From Pseudarthrobacter sp. NIBRBAC000502772 (lineage in GTDB: Bacteria; Actinomycetota; Actinomycetes; Actinomycetales; Micrococcaceae), in NCBI RefSeq assembly GCF_006517235.1, contig NZ_CP041188.1:806001-870000 (forward strand): a stretch of DNA of 64,000 nucleotides, given 5' to 3'. Below are positions 34,472 through 43,699 of the stretch, in pieces (the stretch's first letter is position 1; every line of letters begins with the position of its first letter). Both the position numbers and the translations under genes were made by a program. Below the pieces are notes generated by a model that saw only the letters and a program-made list of their open reading frames with translations, did no database searches and was not told the origin of the DNA.

Positions 34472-35155
34472 ATGGGCAGGCAAGGCAATTCATCACCGCG
34501 CAAGACGGCATCCGCATCCGGTTCCCGGGGCATTTCCGGCGCCACCCGGCAGCCGAGCGCAGCCGTGTACCGCCGCCGCCGGCTGTTTGTGGGAACCGCT
34601 CTGCTGATGGCGGTGGCGCTCACGTTCGGTGGCTTTGCGGTGGCAGGCGCCTTCAGCGGCACCAAGCAGGCATCCTCCACCGACGGCGCCAGCGAATCCG
34701 CCGCCGTCCCCGCCCCCTCGCCGTCGGAAACTGCGGGCAGCGAACCCACCCCCACTCCAACGCCTTCCTGCAACCAAAACCTGGTGACGGTGTCCGCGTC
34801 GACCGACAAAGCCGCCTACGGCCCCGAGGAGAACCCGCTGCTCACCCTGAAGGTGACCAACGGCGGAACCATGCCCTGCGAGGTGAACATCGGGACGTCC
34901 CAGATGGAGTTCCTGGTGACCAGCGGCGCGGACAGGATCTTCTCGTCCAGGGACTGCCAGGCCGAAAGCGAAGACCTCGTAAAGACGATTGCCCCGGGCG
35001 CCAGCGAAACGGCGAACTTCCCGTGGAGCCGGAACCGCACGCTGGAAGGCTGCAGCCTCATCGAGGCCAAGCCAGGAGCAGGCGGGGCATACTACATTTT
35101 CACGGCAAAGCTCGGCTCGAGGGCCAGCCCCAAGGCAGTGTTCCAGCTCAGCTGA
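34472..35155 (+). CDS. Membrane-anchored hypothetical protein with extracytoplasmic domain
   Basis: A 227-aa protein with a basic N-terminus, one membrane helix (about aa 38-62), a Ser/Pro/Thr-rich linker containing PTPTPTPS, and a beta-rich outer domain with four Cys residues and the segment LLTLKVTNGGTMPCEVN. That segment suggests an immunoglobulin-like fold. Similar proteins occur between mutY and disA in relatives as I recall. No function known. Confidence 0.78.
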   Translation: MGRQGNSSPRKTASASGSRGISGATRQPSAAVYRRRRLFVGTALLMAVALTFGGFAVAGAFSGTKQASSTDGASESAAVPAPSPSETAGSEPTPTPTPSCNQNLVTVSASTDKAAYGPEENPLLTLKVTNGGTMPCEVNIGTSQMEFLVTSGADRIFSSRDCQAESEDLVKTIAPGASETANFPWSRNRTLEGCSLIEAKPGAGGAYYIFTAKLGSRASPKAVFQLS

Positions 35156-35166
35156 CGCTCATCCAT

Positions 35167-35214
35167 TGCTCCAACAAGGCCCTATTGGGGGCGCTAAAGG
35201 GCCCGTGTGGAGCA
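35167..35214. terminator. Inverted repeat between convergent genes (two-way terminator or dispersed element)
   Basis: TGCTCCA (from 35167) pairs with TGGAGCA (to 35214), and inner GGCCC pairs with GGGCC, with four unmatched bases between. It lies 11 bp after one stop and 25 bp before the disA stop on the other strand. No T-run. Confidence 0.55.
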
Positions 35215-35239
35215 ACGATGTGGATTATCGGTGGGGGGA

Positions 35240-36316
35240 TTAGAGGAAGCGGTCCAGCAGGCTGGCTTCGGCCATCCGGCTCAGGCCTTCGCGGACGGTC
35301 CGGGCGCGCTGGTCGCCGATGCCGTCGACGGTCATGAGGTCGTCGATGGTGGCCGCCATCAGGAACTGCAGGCCGCCGAAGTGGTCCACCAGGCGGTCGG
35401 CAACAGCCTTGGGGACCGCCTTGAGGCCGGACAGCAGCCGGTAGCCGCGGGGCTGAACCACGGCGTCGAGGTTGGCCTCGCCGCCGGCAAAACCGACGAT
35501 CCCTGAGATCTTGCCCAGGTCGATCAGCTCCGTGGGGCCGAGGTTCACCAGCGCGCTGACGGCCCGTTCGATGTCCTCCGCGGACGCGTCCGGTCCGGCG
35601 TAGTCGCGGATGATGACGTCGCTGCCGGGACCGCGGCCCACTGTCAGCTCATCGAGCTGGAGGGAAAGCAGGCGCCCGTCCTCGCCAAGTTCCAGGACGT
35701 ACTGCGAGATTTCCTCGGAGATCCGGCGGACCATTTCCTGGCGCTGCAGGGTGACCGCGACGTCGCGGACGGTCACCATGGCCTCGATCTCCAGGGCGGA
35801 CAGGGAACTGGTCACCTGGTCCAGCCGCGAACGGTACCGCTCCAGCGTGGCGAGGGCCTGGTTGGCGCGGGCCAGGACCTTCTCGGATCCTTCCAGCACG
35901 TGCCGGAGCCCGTTCACGTAGAGGGCGATGATCTGCATGGACTGGCTGACGGAAATCACGGGAACGCCGGTCTGGATGGCCACACGTTCTGCCGTGCGGT
36001 GCCGCGTGCCGGATTCCTGGGTTTCGATGCTTGAGTCCGGGACCAGCTGGACCGCGGCGCGCAGAATGTTGCCGGCGTCCTTGTCGCAGATGATGGCGCC
36101 GTCCATCTTGGCCAGTTCACGGAGCCTTGTGGGGGAGAAGTCGATGCCGATGTCGAACCCGCCGGAGCAGATAGAATCGATGGTTCGGTCCGAGCCCAGC
36201 ACAATCAGCGCACCGGTCCGCCCCCGGAGGATGCGTTCCAGGCCATCGCGCAGCGGCGTGCCTGGAGCCACTCTGCCCAGAGTCGCCTTGAGCGATTCTT
36301 CGGGGCTCCGAGCCAT
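35240..36316 (-). CDS. disA: DNA integrity scanning diadenylate cyclase DisA
   Basis: A 358-aa protein that makes c-di-AMP from two ATP and monitors DNA structure. The DAC domain has DGA (aa 72-74) and RHR (aa 105-107), both needed for catalysis. A helical linker follows and a C-terminal RuvA-like helix-hairpin-helix domain (VDGIGDQRARTVREGL) binds DNA. Full length. In many actinobacteria it adjoins radA; here about 7.4 kb separates them. Confidence 0.96.
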   Translation of the reverse strand: MARSPEESLKATLGRVAPGTPLRDGLERILRGRTGALIVLGSDRTIDSICSGGFDIGIDFSPTRLRELAKMDGAIICDKDAGNILRAAVQLVPDSSIETQESGTRHRTAERVAIQTGVPVISVSQSMQIIALYVNGLRHVLEGSEKVLARANQALATLERYRSRLDQVTSSLSALEIEAMVTVRDVAVTLQRQEMVRRISEEISQYVLELGEDGRLLSLQLDELTVGRGPGSDVIIRDYAGPDASAEDIERAVSALVNLGPTELIDLGKISGIVGFAGGEANLDAVVQPRGYRLLSGLKAVPKAVADRLVDHFGGLQFLMAATIDDLMTVDGIGDQRARTVREGLSRMAEASLLDRFL

Positions 36317-36570
36317 AGGTGTTCCCTTCCAAGGTGCAGACTGCCGCCCGCAGGTATGCCGGTTTTACACTCAGCCGGCAGGATCAAAAGTACTCAGTTT
36401 CCCGCATGCTCAATGATAGAGGTAAGAAGCGGCAACAACCGCACGGACAAGCCCCAAAGTGCCCCTTTAATGGGTGCCGCGAAGTGCCTCGGGAACGCGT
36501 ACGACGGCGGCTGTCCGATGAGCATTTTGTGGCCTTTCACAGAAACAGCCCGCCGGACGGGGTGGTCACA

Positions 36571-37113
36571 TCAGAAGGATGAAACGAGGCGGGCGAGCGG
36601 CGGAGGTGCCTGCCCTGCCGGCAAGGCGTCGACGAGCAGTTGCGCGTACCGGAGCTTGTTGCCGCTGCGTCCCCCGAAGAAGCGGCGCAACTGCGCCGTA
36701 ATCGGCCGCTCTCGCTGTGACGGCTGGCGCTGGAGGATCCGGAACGACGCGAGCTCGCCTTGGGCCGCGATGACGTCGAGCACACCATCGACACCAAGGC
36801 AGCGGATGAGTTCGTCCTCCAGGTCGGCGTGACAGACCTGGAACCCAAGCTCGTCCAGCGAACCGGTCCCGACGCCTGCCCGGGCGAGCGCACGGGCGAC
36901 GACACGGGACTCGCCGGCATCACACAGGCCGAGCAACCGGTGGCCTGCGCCGTCCGGGCCGTAACGGTCGAGGAAATGGACGATGCTGGTGGCGCCTCCC
37001 ATCGGCACGACCGTCACACGCTCGGCTGTCAGATCATGGCCAAGGCGAAGGGCCAGTGCCTCGACCGCCATCCGGTCACTCTCGCCCTCGACCAACACCG
37101 TCGTCGCCTGCAT
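36571..37113 (-). CDS. Stand-alone TOPRIM-domain protein (OLD-nuclease-like)
   Basis: A 180-aa protein. It opens with VLVEGESDRMAVEALALRL, a TOPRIM start with the catalytic-type Glu, and later has LGLCDAGE, where the second Asp of the usual DxD is Gly. It resembles the TOPRIM part of OLD-family nucleases but lacks the ABC ATPase domain. It stands alone 250 bp upstream of disA on the same strand. A nucleotidyl transferase or nuclease role is only inferred. Confidence 0.7.
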   Translation of the reverse strand: MQATTVLVEGESDRMAVEALALRLGHDLTAERVTVVPMGGATSIVHFLDRYGPDGAGHRLLGLCDAGESRVVARALARAGVGTGSLDELGFQVCHADLEDELIRCLGVDGVLDVIAAQGELASFRILQRQPSQRERPITAQLRRFFGGRSGNKLRYAQLLVDALPAGQAPPPLARLVSSF

Positions 37114-37216
37114 AGATCCAGTATGGCGCGGCCTATGGACGCTATATCGTCACTTCCGCCGGCTGACTCAATGCCTGCTGAAATGTCCTTCCTCCATGTC
37201 GTGTCAGGATCGACGG

Positions 37217-37738
37217 ATGAACTCATCACGACTTCCAGACGTTCGTGCGGAGCAGGGAAGTGCCCCCGCCCGGGACGCGGCCGGAATCTGGGCTCGTGCT
37301 ACCGCTCTGAGGGATCAGCTCCCCGTCATTCCACCGCTCGACGACAAGCTGCCGGGTATTGAATCGGCGCTTGCCTTGGACGGGGCGTCACTACTGATGA
37401 TGCGAATAGGCGATCGCGCGATGGCGTTCTCGATCGTCGTCCCTCATGCGGATGTCTTGGAAGTGCTCTACCTCGCAGTTGACCCGGAAGCTTGGGGCAA
37501 GGGTCTTGCGCGGCAACTCCTTGACCACCTCCGACACCACTCGGTGGAGGCACAGACTCCTATGGAGCTCTGGGTTATCGCCGACAACAAGAGAGCAATC
37601 TCCTCCTACGAAAGAGCCGGTTGGATTCCGACGTCCGAGACCAAGGTCCGCAACTCGGCGGGCCGGCTGGAACGCCGCTACATCCTGTCCCCGCAAAAGC
37701 TCCCCAAGCGGGACTCCGACGTGGGAGCCAGTGAATGA
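37217..37738 (+). CDS. GNAT-family N-acetyltransferase
   Basis: A 173-aa protein with the acetyl-CoA-binding pattern VLYLAVDPEAWGKGLARQLL and ELWVIADNKRAISSYERAGW, normal for GNAT. The chosen ATG at 37217 has AGGA nearby; the frame is open upstream. It diverges from the TOPRIM gene with 103 bp between starts. Its codon use appears slightly less GC-biased than its neighbours. Substrate unknown. Confidence 0.8.
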   Translation: MNSSRLPDVRAEQGSAPARDAAGIWARATALRDQLPVIPPLDDKLPGIESALALDGASLLMMRIGDRAMAFSIVVPHADVLEVLYLAVDPEAWGKGLARQLLDHLRHHSVEAQTPMELWVIADNKRAISSYERAGWIPTSETKVRNSAGRLERRYILSPQKLPKRDSDVGASE

Positions 37739-37986
37739 CGAGTCAGAAGGTGCTCCCGGATCCTGCGCAAAGCAAGTTCCAATACGGGCGAGACCCAGGC
37801 GCCCCGAGAAGCGAAAAAAGGCGATGTCCGCAGTCTTGAAGTGCTGGTTTCGGGGACGATAAGCTGCCACCTTCGGTGCGGGCCCCCCGCTGCGATAAAC
37901 TTGGAACTTGGCTGTCACAGAGCCATGCTTCCCCTTGAGGCCTGCCGAGCGCCTTGGGGTAACCCCACCGCAGCGAAAGTAGCACC

Positions 37987-39600
37987 GTGTCCCAAGATGT
38001 CCTTAGCCCCGCCCGGGTCAACGAGATTCACAAACAGGCGGCCCGGCGTCGGACCTTTGCTGTCATTTCGCACCCCGACGCCGGCAAGTCCACCCTCACC
38101 GAGGCGCTGGCACTGCACGCGAAGGTGATCGGCACCGCCGGGGCCTCCAGCGGCAAGGCCAACCGCAAGGAAACGGTCTCGGACTGGATGCAGATGGAGA
38201 AGGACCGCGGCATCTCCATCAGCTCCGCCGCGCTGCAGTTCTCCTACCGGGACACCGTCATCAACCTGCTGGATACCCCCGGCCACGCGGACTTCTCCGA
38301 GGACACCTACCGGGTCCTGGCCGCCGTCGACTGCGCAGTGATGCTCGTGGACGCCGCCAAGGGCCTGGAAACGCAGACCATGAAGCTGTTCGAGGTCTGC
38401 AAGGCGCGCAACCTGCCCATCATCACCGTGATCAACAAGTGGGACCGGCCCGGCCTGGACGCCCTGGCGCTGATGGACGAGCTCACCGAGCGCACGGGCC
38501 TGCAGCCGATGCCGCTGACCTGGGCCGTGGGCATCTCCGGTGACTTCCGCGGTGTCTGGGACCTCCGCCAGGACCGCTTCGCCCGCTTCCAGCGCAACAA
38601 TTCCGGCGCCAACATCGCGCTGACCGAGTACTTCACGCCGGAAGAGGCCGAGGAGACGCAGGGCAGCAACTGGACCGACGCCGTGGACGAAGCCGGGCTG
38701 GTCATCGAATCCAACCTCGAATTCGACGTCGAAGCCTTCCACGCAGGCACCGCCACCCCCATCCTCTTCAGTTCCGCCGCCCTGAACTTCGGCGTGAAGG
38801 AACTGCTGGACGCCCTGGTTGACTTCGCGCCGCACGCCGCACCCCGCCCCGACGTTGAGGGCAGCCCGCGCCCCGTTGAATCGTCCTTCTCCGGCTTTGT
38901 CTTCAAGGTCCAGGCCGGCATGAACAAGGCCCACCGCGACCACGTCGCCTTCATCCGCGTCTGTTCCGGAGTCTTTGAACGCGGCATGGTGGTCACCCAG
39001 ACCCGCACCGGAAAGTCCTTCGCCACCAAGTACGCCCAGCAGGTGTTCGGCCGCGAACGCGAGGTCATCGACGAGGCCTACCCCGGCGACGTCGTGGGCC
39101 TGGTGAACGCCTCCACACTTCGCGTGGGCGACAGCCTCTTCCTCGAAGGCGCGGTGGAGTACCCGGCAATCCCGCTGTTCGCCCCTGAACACTTCCAGGT
39201 GGCCCGGTCCAAGGACCCCAGCAAGTTCAAGCAGTTCCGCCGCGGCATCGAGCAGCTCGAGCACGAGGGCGTCATCCAGGTGCTCCGCTCCGACGTCCGC
39301 GGCGACCAGGCGCCGGTGCTTGCCGCCGTCGGCCCCATGCAGTTCGAGGTGGTGGAGGACCGCATGGCGCATGACTTCAGCGCCCCCATGCGGCTCGAAC
39401 GCCTGCCGTACTCCATCGCCAGGATTTCGACGGCGGACGCCATGCCCGCGTTGGCCAACGTGCCCGGCGCCGAGGTGCTGTTGAGGTCCGACGGCGAATA
39501 CCTCGCCTTGTTCAACGACGTCTGGGCCCTGCGCCGGATCGAGAAGAACCACCCCGATCTGACCCTCGTGCCCATCGGCACCCACAACCCCGCAAAGTAG
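37987..39600 (+). CDS. prfC: Peptide chain release factor 3
   Basis: A 537-aa translational GTPase that recycles RF1/RF2 from the ribosome. G1 SHPDAGKSTLTE, the effector region with KDRGISISSAALQF, G3 DTPGHADFSE and G4 NKWD are all intact, followed by RF3-specific C-terminal domains. GTG start. It is followed six bases after the stop by fabF, on the same strand. RF3 is patchily distributed in actinobacteria. Confidence 0.95.
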   Translation: MSQDVLSPARVNEIHKQAARRRTFAVISHPDAGKSTLTEALALHAKVIGTAGASSGKANRKETVSDWMQMEKDRGISISSAALQFSYRDTVINLLDTPGHADFSEDTYRVLAAVDCAVMLVDAAKGLETQTMKLFEVCKARNLPIITVINKWDRPGLDALALMDELTERTGLQPMPLTWAVGISGDFRGVWDLRQDRFARFQRNNSGANIALTEYFTPEEAEETQGSNWTDAVDEAGLVIESNLEFDVEAFHAGTATPILFSSAALNFGVKELLDALVDFAPHAAPRPDVEGSPRPVESSFSGFVFKVQAGMNKAHRDHVAFIRVCSGVFERGMVVTQTRTGKSFATKYAQQVFGREREVIDEAYPGDVVGLVNASTLRVGDSLFLEGAVEYPAIPLFAPEHFQVARSKDPSKFKQFRRGIEQLEHEGVIQVLRSDVRGDQAPVLAAVGPMQFEVVEDRMAHDFSAPMRLERLPYSIARISTADAMPALANVPGAEVLLRSDGEYLALFNDVWALRRIEKNHPDLTLVPIGTHNPAK

Positions 39601-39606
39601 CGACCA

Positions 39607-40836
39607 ATGCCTGTAGACCAACCCCGCGCGCTGATCACCGGCGCCGGCACCATCAACCCGCTCGGCTCCTCTGTGGCGGAAACCTGGACCGGCCTGCTGG
39701 CGGGACAGTCCGGCATCACCGCACTGGACGAGGACTGGGCGGAACGACTGCCCGTGCGCATCGCCGGACAGGTCACGGCCGATCTCTCGGAGCACCTCAC
39801 CACGCGCGAGCTGAAGCGGATGGACCGGTGCGGGCAACTTGCGCTGGTGGCTGCCCGCGAGGCCTGGCAGCAGGCCGGGGCGCCCGACGTCGATCCCGAA
39901 CGGTTCGCCGTGGTGATCGGCTCCGCCTATGGCGGCCTGGGCTCCACCCTCGAACAGGACCGTGCGCTCGCCAGCGGCGGCCCGCGCCGGGTCTCGCCGC
40001 ACACCCTCACCCGCCTTATGGTCAACGGCCCCGCGGCCTGGGTCTCCATTGACCTCGGCGCCCGCGGCGGAGCCCGGACCCCGGTCAGCGCCTGCGCGTC
40101 CGGCGCGGAAGCAATTGTCCAGGGCGCCGAAATGATCCGCTCCGGCGCGGCCGACGTCGTGATTGCCGGCGGCGTGGACGCTTCCGTCAACGACCTGGTG
40201 ATCACCGGTTTCTCCCAGATCCGGGCACTCTCCACGCGCAACGGCGAACCCCAGCTCGCGTCGCGCCCGTTCGACGGCGGCCGCGACGGCTTTGTCCTCG
40301 CGGAAGGCGCCGGCATTGTGGTGCTTGAGAGTGAAGCCCACGCCCTGGCGCGCGGCGCCGCCATCCTCGGCGCAGTGGCCGGCGGGGCGGTAACCTCCGA
40401 CGCAAACGACATCGTGGCGGCGGACCCGGCCATGCAGCGGCGGGTCATGCAAAAGGCCCTCGAGTCGGCCGGAATGCAGGCTTCGGAGATCGGCTTCGTC
40501 CATGCGCACGCCACCTCCACCCCGGTAGGGGACCGGCTTGAAGCCCAGGCCATCAACGCCATTTTCGGTGCCGACGTGCCCGTGACCTCCACCAAGGGCC
40601 ACACCGGCCACCTCCTGGGCGGCGCCGGTGCGCTCGCGGCGGTTGTGGTGGTCCAGGCCCTGCAAACCGGACAGCTCCCCGGAACCGCGAACGTCGAGGC
40701 GCTGGACCCCGAAGTGAACCTGAACATCGTCACTGAAAATGCCCACACGCTGGCGGCCGGCTCCGCCCCCGCCGGCCTGGTGAACGCTTTTGGCTTCGGC
40801 GGACACAGTGTTGCCTTGGTGATCACGGCCGGCTAA
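39607..40836 (+). CDS. Beta-ketoacyl-[acyl-carrier-protein] synthase II (FabF-like)
   Basis: A 409-aa condensing enzyme for fatty acid elongation. The active-site Cys is in VSACASGAEA, and the two His are in HAHATSTPVGD and KGHTGHLLGGAGA; Lys in the latter is also conserved. The C-terminal NAFGFGGHS is typical. It is not in a fab cluster with acpP or fabD, so it may be a second copy serving a special acyl chain. Probably co-transcribed with prfC. Confidence 0.92.
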   Translation: MPVDQPRALITGAGTINPLGSSVAETWTGLLAGQSGITALDEDWAERLPVRIAGQVTADLSEHLTTRELKRMDRCGQLALVAAREAWQQAGAPDVDPERFAVVIGSAYGGLGSTLEQDRALASGGPRRVSPHTLTRLMVNGPAAWVSIDLGARGGARTPVSACASGAEAIVQGAEMIRSGAADVVIAGGVDASVNDLVITGFSQIRALSTRNGEPQLASRPFDGGRDGFVLAEGAGIVVLESEAHALARGAAILGAVAGGAVTSDANDIVAADPAMQRRVMQKALESAGMQASEIGFVHAHATSTPVGDRLEAQAINAIFGADVPVTSTKGHTGHLLGGAGALAAVVVVQALQTGQLPGTANVEALDPEVNLNIVTENAHTLAAGSAPAGLVNAFGFGGHSVALVITAG

Positions 40837-40840
40837 CCGG

Positions 40841-41206
40841 TCAGCCGTTGGCGCGGTGGTCCACGTAATTCCTGCGGGGCTGCGCCGCGACACCGCGGGT
40901 CATTTTTTTGATCTGTTCAGGCCTGAGCCCCGTCAGGGATGCCAGCTGAAATTCGTCCAGAATCTGCTGCTTGCTGACCTCGGCAAGCAGGTGCAGGCGC
41001 TCCGTTTCGACTGCTGCCTTCGAGTCCCCCAAGGCGGTCAGTTCCCGCAGCAGGTGTGAGATCGCACTGAGGTGCTCGGCCGCCGCCAGCCCTGACGGCT
41101 GCAGATCGTCGAAGGCGCGGCCGGTCCGCCGCACCGCCAGGGTGGACAGGTGGGTGATCCGGGCCAGGTCCGCGACGGGAGTACCGTCCCGGAGGGCCTG
41201 CGCCAC
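40841..41206 (-). CDS. Hypothetical protein, probably 5'-truncated
   Basis: The visible product, about 121 aa from a possible GTG at 41206, is helical, with ARITHLSTLAVRRTGRAF resembling a helix-turn-helix and a C-terminal ASLTGLRPEQIKKMTRGV segment. The frame stays open much further, but beyond about 41250 it only reads the antisense of a dehydrogenase gene. The true N-terminus appears to have been lost at that junction. Expression and function are doubtful. Confidence 0.5.
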   Translation of the reverse strand: MAQALRDGTPVADLARITHLSTLAVRRTGRAFDDLQPSGLAAAEHLSAISHLLRELTALGDSKAAVETERLHLLAEVSKQQILDEFQLASLTGLRPEQIKKMTRGVAAQPRRNYVDHRANG

Positions 41207-41257
41207 CAGTTGGTTGAGGCTTGCCCCGAGAGCCCGGATCCGGCTCGACCGGAAGCG

Positions 41258-41944
41258 GATGGCGCCCCGCTTGTCCGGTACGTGAACCTGCCCGCGAGGA
41301 TGCTGCGGGCGCTCCCGGCCGGGGTGGATCTGCGGACCGCGGCACTGATCGAACCCGCCGCCGTGGCCTGGCACGCCGTCGCCCGTGCCGGGGACGTGGC
41401 CGGCAAGAGCGTGCTGGTGATCGGCTGCGGCCCGATCGGCGCCCTGGCCGTCGCGGTCCTCAAACGTGCCGGTGCCGCCCGGATCACCGCCGTCGACGTC
41501 CATGCCAAACCGTTGGAGATCGCTACCGCCGTCGGCGCGGATCAGACCCTGCAGGCCGTCGACACGGACGCGATCGCCGCTATCCAGGCGGACGTGGTCA
41601 TCGAGTCCTCGGGCAGCCACCACGGCCTGGCCTCGGCCATTCAGGGCGCGGGGCGCGGCGGGACCGTGGTCATGGTCGGGCTGCTGCCCACCGGACCCCA
41701 GCCGGTCCTGATCTCCCTGGCCATCACCCGGGAACTGGACCTGCGCGGATCCTTCCGTTTCAACAACGAGATCGACGACGTCATCACCGCCCTCGCCGAC
41801 CGCACCCTGAACATCGGCCCCGTCATCACCCATGAATACCCCCTCCACCAAGGACTGGAAGCCTTCGAAACCGCCAAAAACTCCGCCGCATCAGGAAAAG
41901 TACTCCTCAACTTCCAACCGGCAGGCGCAGTGGTCCAGCCCTGA
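41258..41944 (+). pseudogene. 5'-truncated zinc-type alcohol dehydrogenase (L-idonate 5-dehydrogenase-like)
   Basis: About 228 codons match the C-terminal two thirds of medium-chain sorbitol/idonate dehydrogenases. A full Rossmann fold is present (VLVIGCGPIGALAVAVLKRAGA pattern within aa ~50-75) with substrate-side EPAAVAWHA and the C-terminal GLEAFETAKN. The N-terminal zinc-binding GroES-like domain is missing, and no start codon or promoter suits the fragment. The coding quality is still good, so the loss appears recent. It should be inactive. Confidence 0.8.
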
Positions 41945-41954
41945 GAACTGTCGC

Positions 41955-43628
41955 TCAGGACGCCGGCAGGACGAATGTCGCCGTGGTACCTGCGCCCGGA
42001 GCGCTGGTGAGGCTCATCGAACCGCCGTGGCCCTCGACGATGGTCTTGCTGACGGGGAGCCCCAGGCCCGCCCCGGGGATGGCCGTTTCGCGGGACCGCG
42101 CGGAGCGGAAAAATTTGGTGAACGCCTGCTCCTGGTCTTCCGTGCTCATGCCGACGCCGGGATCGGTGATCGAGCAGACGAGGTCCGTGCCGGTGCGGTG
42201 CGCCCGGGCGGTGATGCGGCCGCCGTCGGGAGAGTATTTGATCGCGTTGGAGAGCAGGTTGGTGACCACCTGGCGGATCCGCGGGATGTCCATCCGGGCG
42301 GTGAGCGACGGCTCCGCCTCGAGGACCAGTTCAAGGCCCCTGTTGGCGGCCTGGGGGAGCGTGAAATCGACGACGTCGGCGAGGAGCCGTGCGAGGTCGG
42401 CCTCCTGCAGCGAAAGGTCCACACGTTCAGAGGCCACCGCGATCAGATCGTTCACCAGGCCCAACAGATGCGTCGCGTTCCGGTATACCACCTGCAGTTC
42501 GGCTTCGATCCCTTCATGCCCGGGTTCCTCCAGAACGAGTTCGAGGTAGCCGAGGATGGACGTCAGGGGCGTTCGCAGCTCGTGGGAGACGGTGCCAACG
42601 AAGTCGTCCTTCGCGGCGAGCGCTGTGATCAGGGCTGTCACGTCCACCAACGTTATGACACCGCCGCTGCGCGCTCCGTCCCTGGAGCAAATTTCGTGCG
42701 CGCTGACGGAAAAGGCGCGCTGGTCCTTTTCATCGCCTGCCCAGATCAGCTCGTCCGTGAACACATCGCCCCGGGCAACGCGGGCAGCGGGGAGCCCGCC
42801 GGAAGGCACCGGCGTCGCCCGGTCGCTGAGCAGCAACGTGGTAGTGCTCTCCGCTTCGGTCAGTCGGGCCAACGTCGGATCATCGCGCATGGCCCGGTTG
42901 ATCAGGACATTGTTTCCGTCCTTGTCTACCACCCAGACGCCCACTCCCACCGCCGCAAGCACGGCGTCCAGGAGCCGCTGGCGGTCCACACTCTCAGCAA
43001 GCGTTTCCGCCAGGGCCTGGTCTTTCCGCAGCAGCGCTTTCCGCTGCCGGTGGAGTGTTCCTGAGACGATATGCGCGGAGACGGCAATTGCGGCCATCAC
43101 CAACGGCAGGAAGATGGTCCGGATCATCGACCCCTCGGTGGGCGGGGAGCCCAGGGCCGCGGCCGGGATGACGGTACTGAGCACGACCCCCAGCACAGCG
43201 AGGAGCACCCTGCTGCGCTGGCGGCCCACGGACAGCCAGATCACGGGGAAGACAAGCATCAGGCTCAAGACATTGAAGCTTGGCCCGCCAGCTTCCCTCG
43301 TAAAGCCAATGGCAAGGCAATCCAGGACCGGAACCACACTCAACACGGGGGCCGGCAGCCTGCCCCATGGGACAGCCACACACGTAACGAAGATGACCGA
43401 ATGGCCCAGCAGCGCCAGCCTGAAACGCTCATCCACGAGGGTTTCAGGGCTGAACAACGCAGCGGCCGCCACGATGAGGACCACCGTCACGGTCAGCGGC
43501 AGGTGGCTCAACACCACCCGCCCGCGGGCGCCAAGGCCCGCGAATAGCGCGTCGATCCTCCCTGCGAGAAGACCGTCGTTTGGCGGTTCCTGGTCCGGCG
43601 TCGAGCCATTTCCTTGCGTTTGATGCAT
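41955..43628 (-). CDS. Membrane sensor histidine kinase (orphan)
   Basis: A 557-aa kinase with about six membrane helices in aa 40-190, a PAS-like domain (about 212-335, VGVWVVDKDGNNVLINRAM), a HisKA domain with H-box VSHELRTP (His349) and an HATPase domain with N box NLLSNAIKYSP and G boxes DPGVGMS and GAGLGLPVS. No response regulator gene adjoins it. It lies beside the truncated dehydrogenase, at the edge of the segment between disA and radA. The signal is unknown. Confidence 0.9.
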   Translation of the reverse strand: MHQTQGNGSTPDQEPPNDGLLAGRIDALFAGLGARGRVVLSHLPLTVTVVLIVAAAALFSPETLVDERFRLALLGHSVIFVTCVAVPWGRLPAPVLSVVPVLDCLAIGFTREAGGPSFNVLSLMLVFPVIWLSVGRQRSRVLLAVLGVVLSTVIPAAALGSPPTEGSMIRTIFLPLVMAAIAVSAHIVSGTLHRQRKALLRKDQALAETLAESVDRQRLLDAVLAAVGVGVWVVDKDGNNVLINRAMRDDPTLARLTEAESTTTLLLSDRATPVPSGGLPAARVARGDVFTDELIWAGDEKDQRAFSVSAHEICSRDGARSGGVITLVDVTALITALAAKDDFVGTVSHELRTPLTSILGYLELVLEEPGHEGIEAELQVVYRNATHLLGLVNDLIAVASERVDLSLQEADLARLLADVVDFTLPQAANRGLELVLEAEPSLTARMDIPRIRQVVTNLLSNAIKYSPDGGRITARAHRTGTDLVCSITDPGVGMSTEDQEQAFTKFFRSARSRETAIPGAGLGLPVSKTIVEGHGGSMSLTSAPGAGTTATFVLPAS

Positions 43629-43699
43629 CAGTCTGTCCCCCAGACACAGCTGTGATGACCCTCCGGCTGCCTGAAGGTCGTTGTGAAAGCCTAGCTGCC

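Noticed and set aside
37915..40893. 992-codon open frame antisense to prfC and fabF
   Set aside because: It covers two clear conserved genes and their gap; long shadows are common at this GC content.
41258..41944. A functional alcohol dehydrogenase gene
   Set aside because: The zinc-binding N-terminal domain and a start codon are absent.
41832..43064. 410-codon plus-strand frame over the histidine kinase
   Set aside because: No domain; antisense of a complete kinase with H, N and G boxes.
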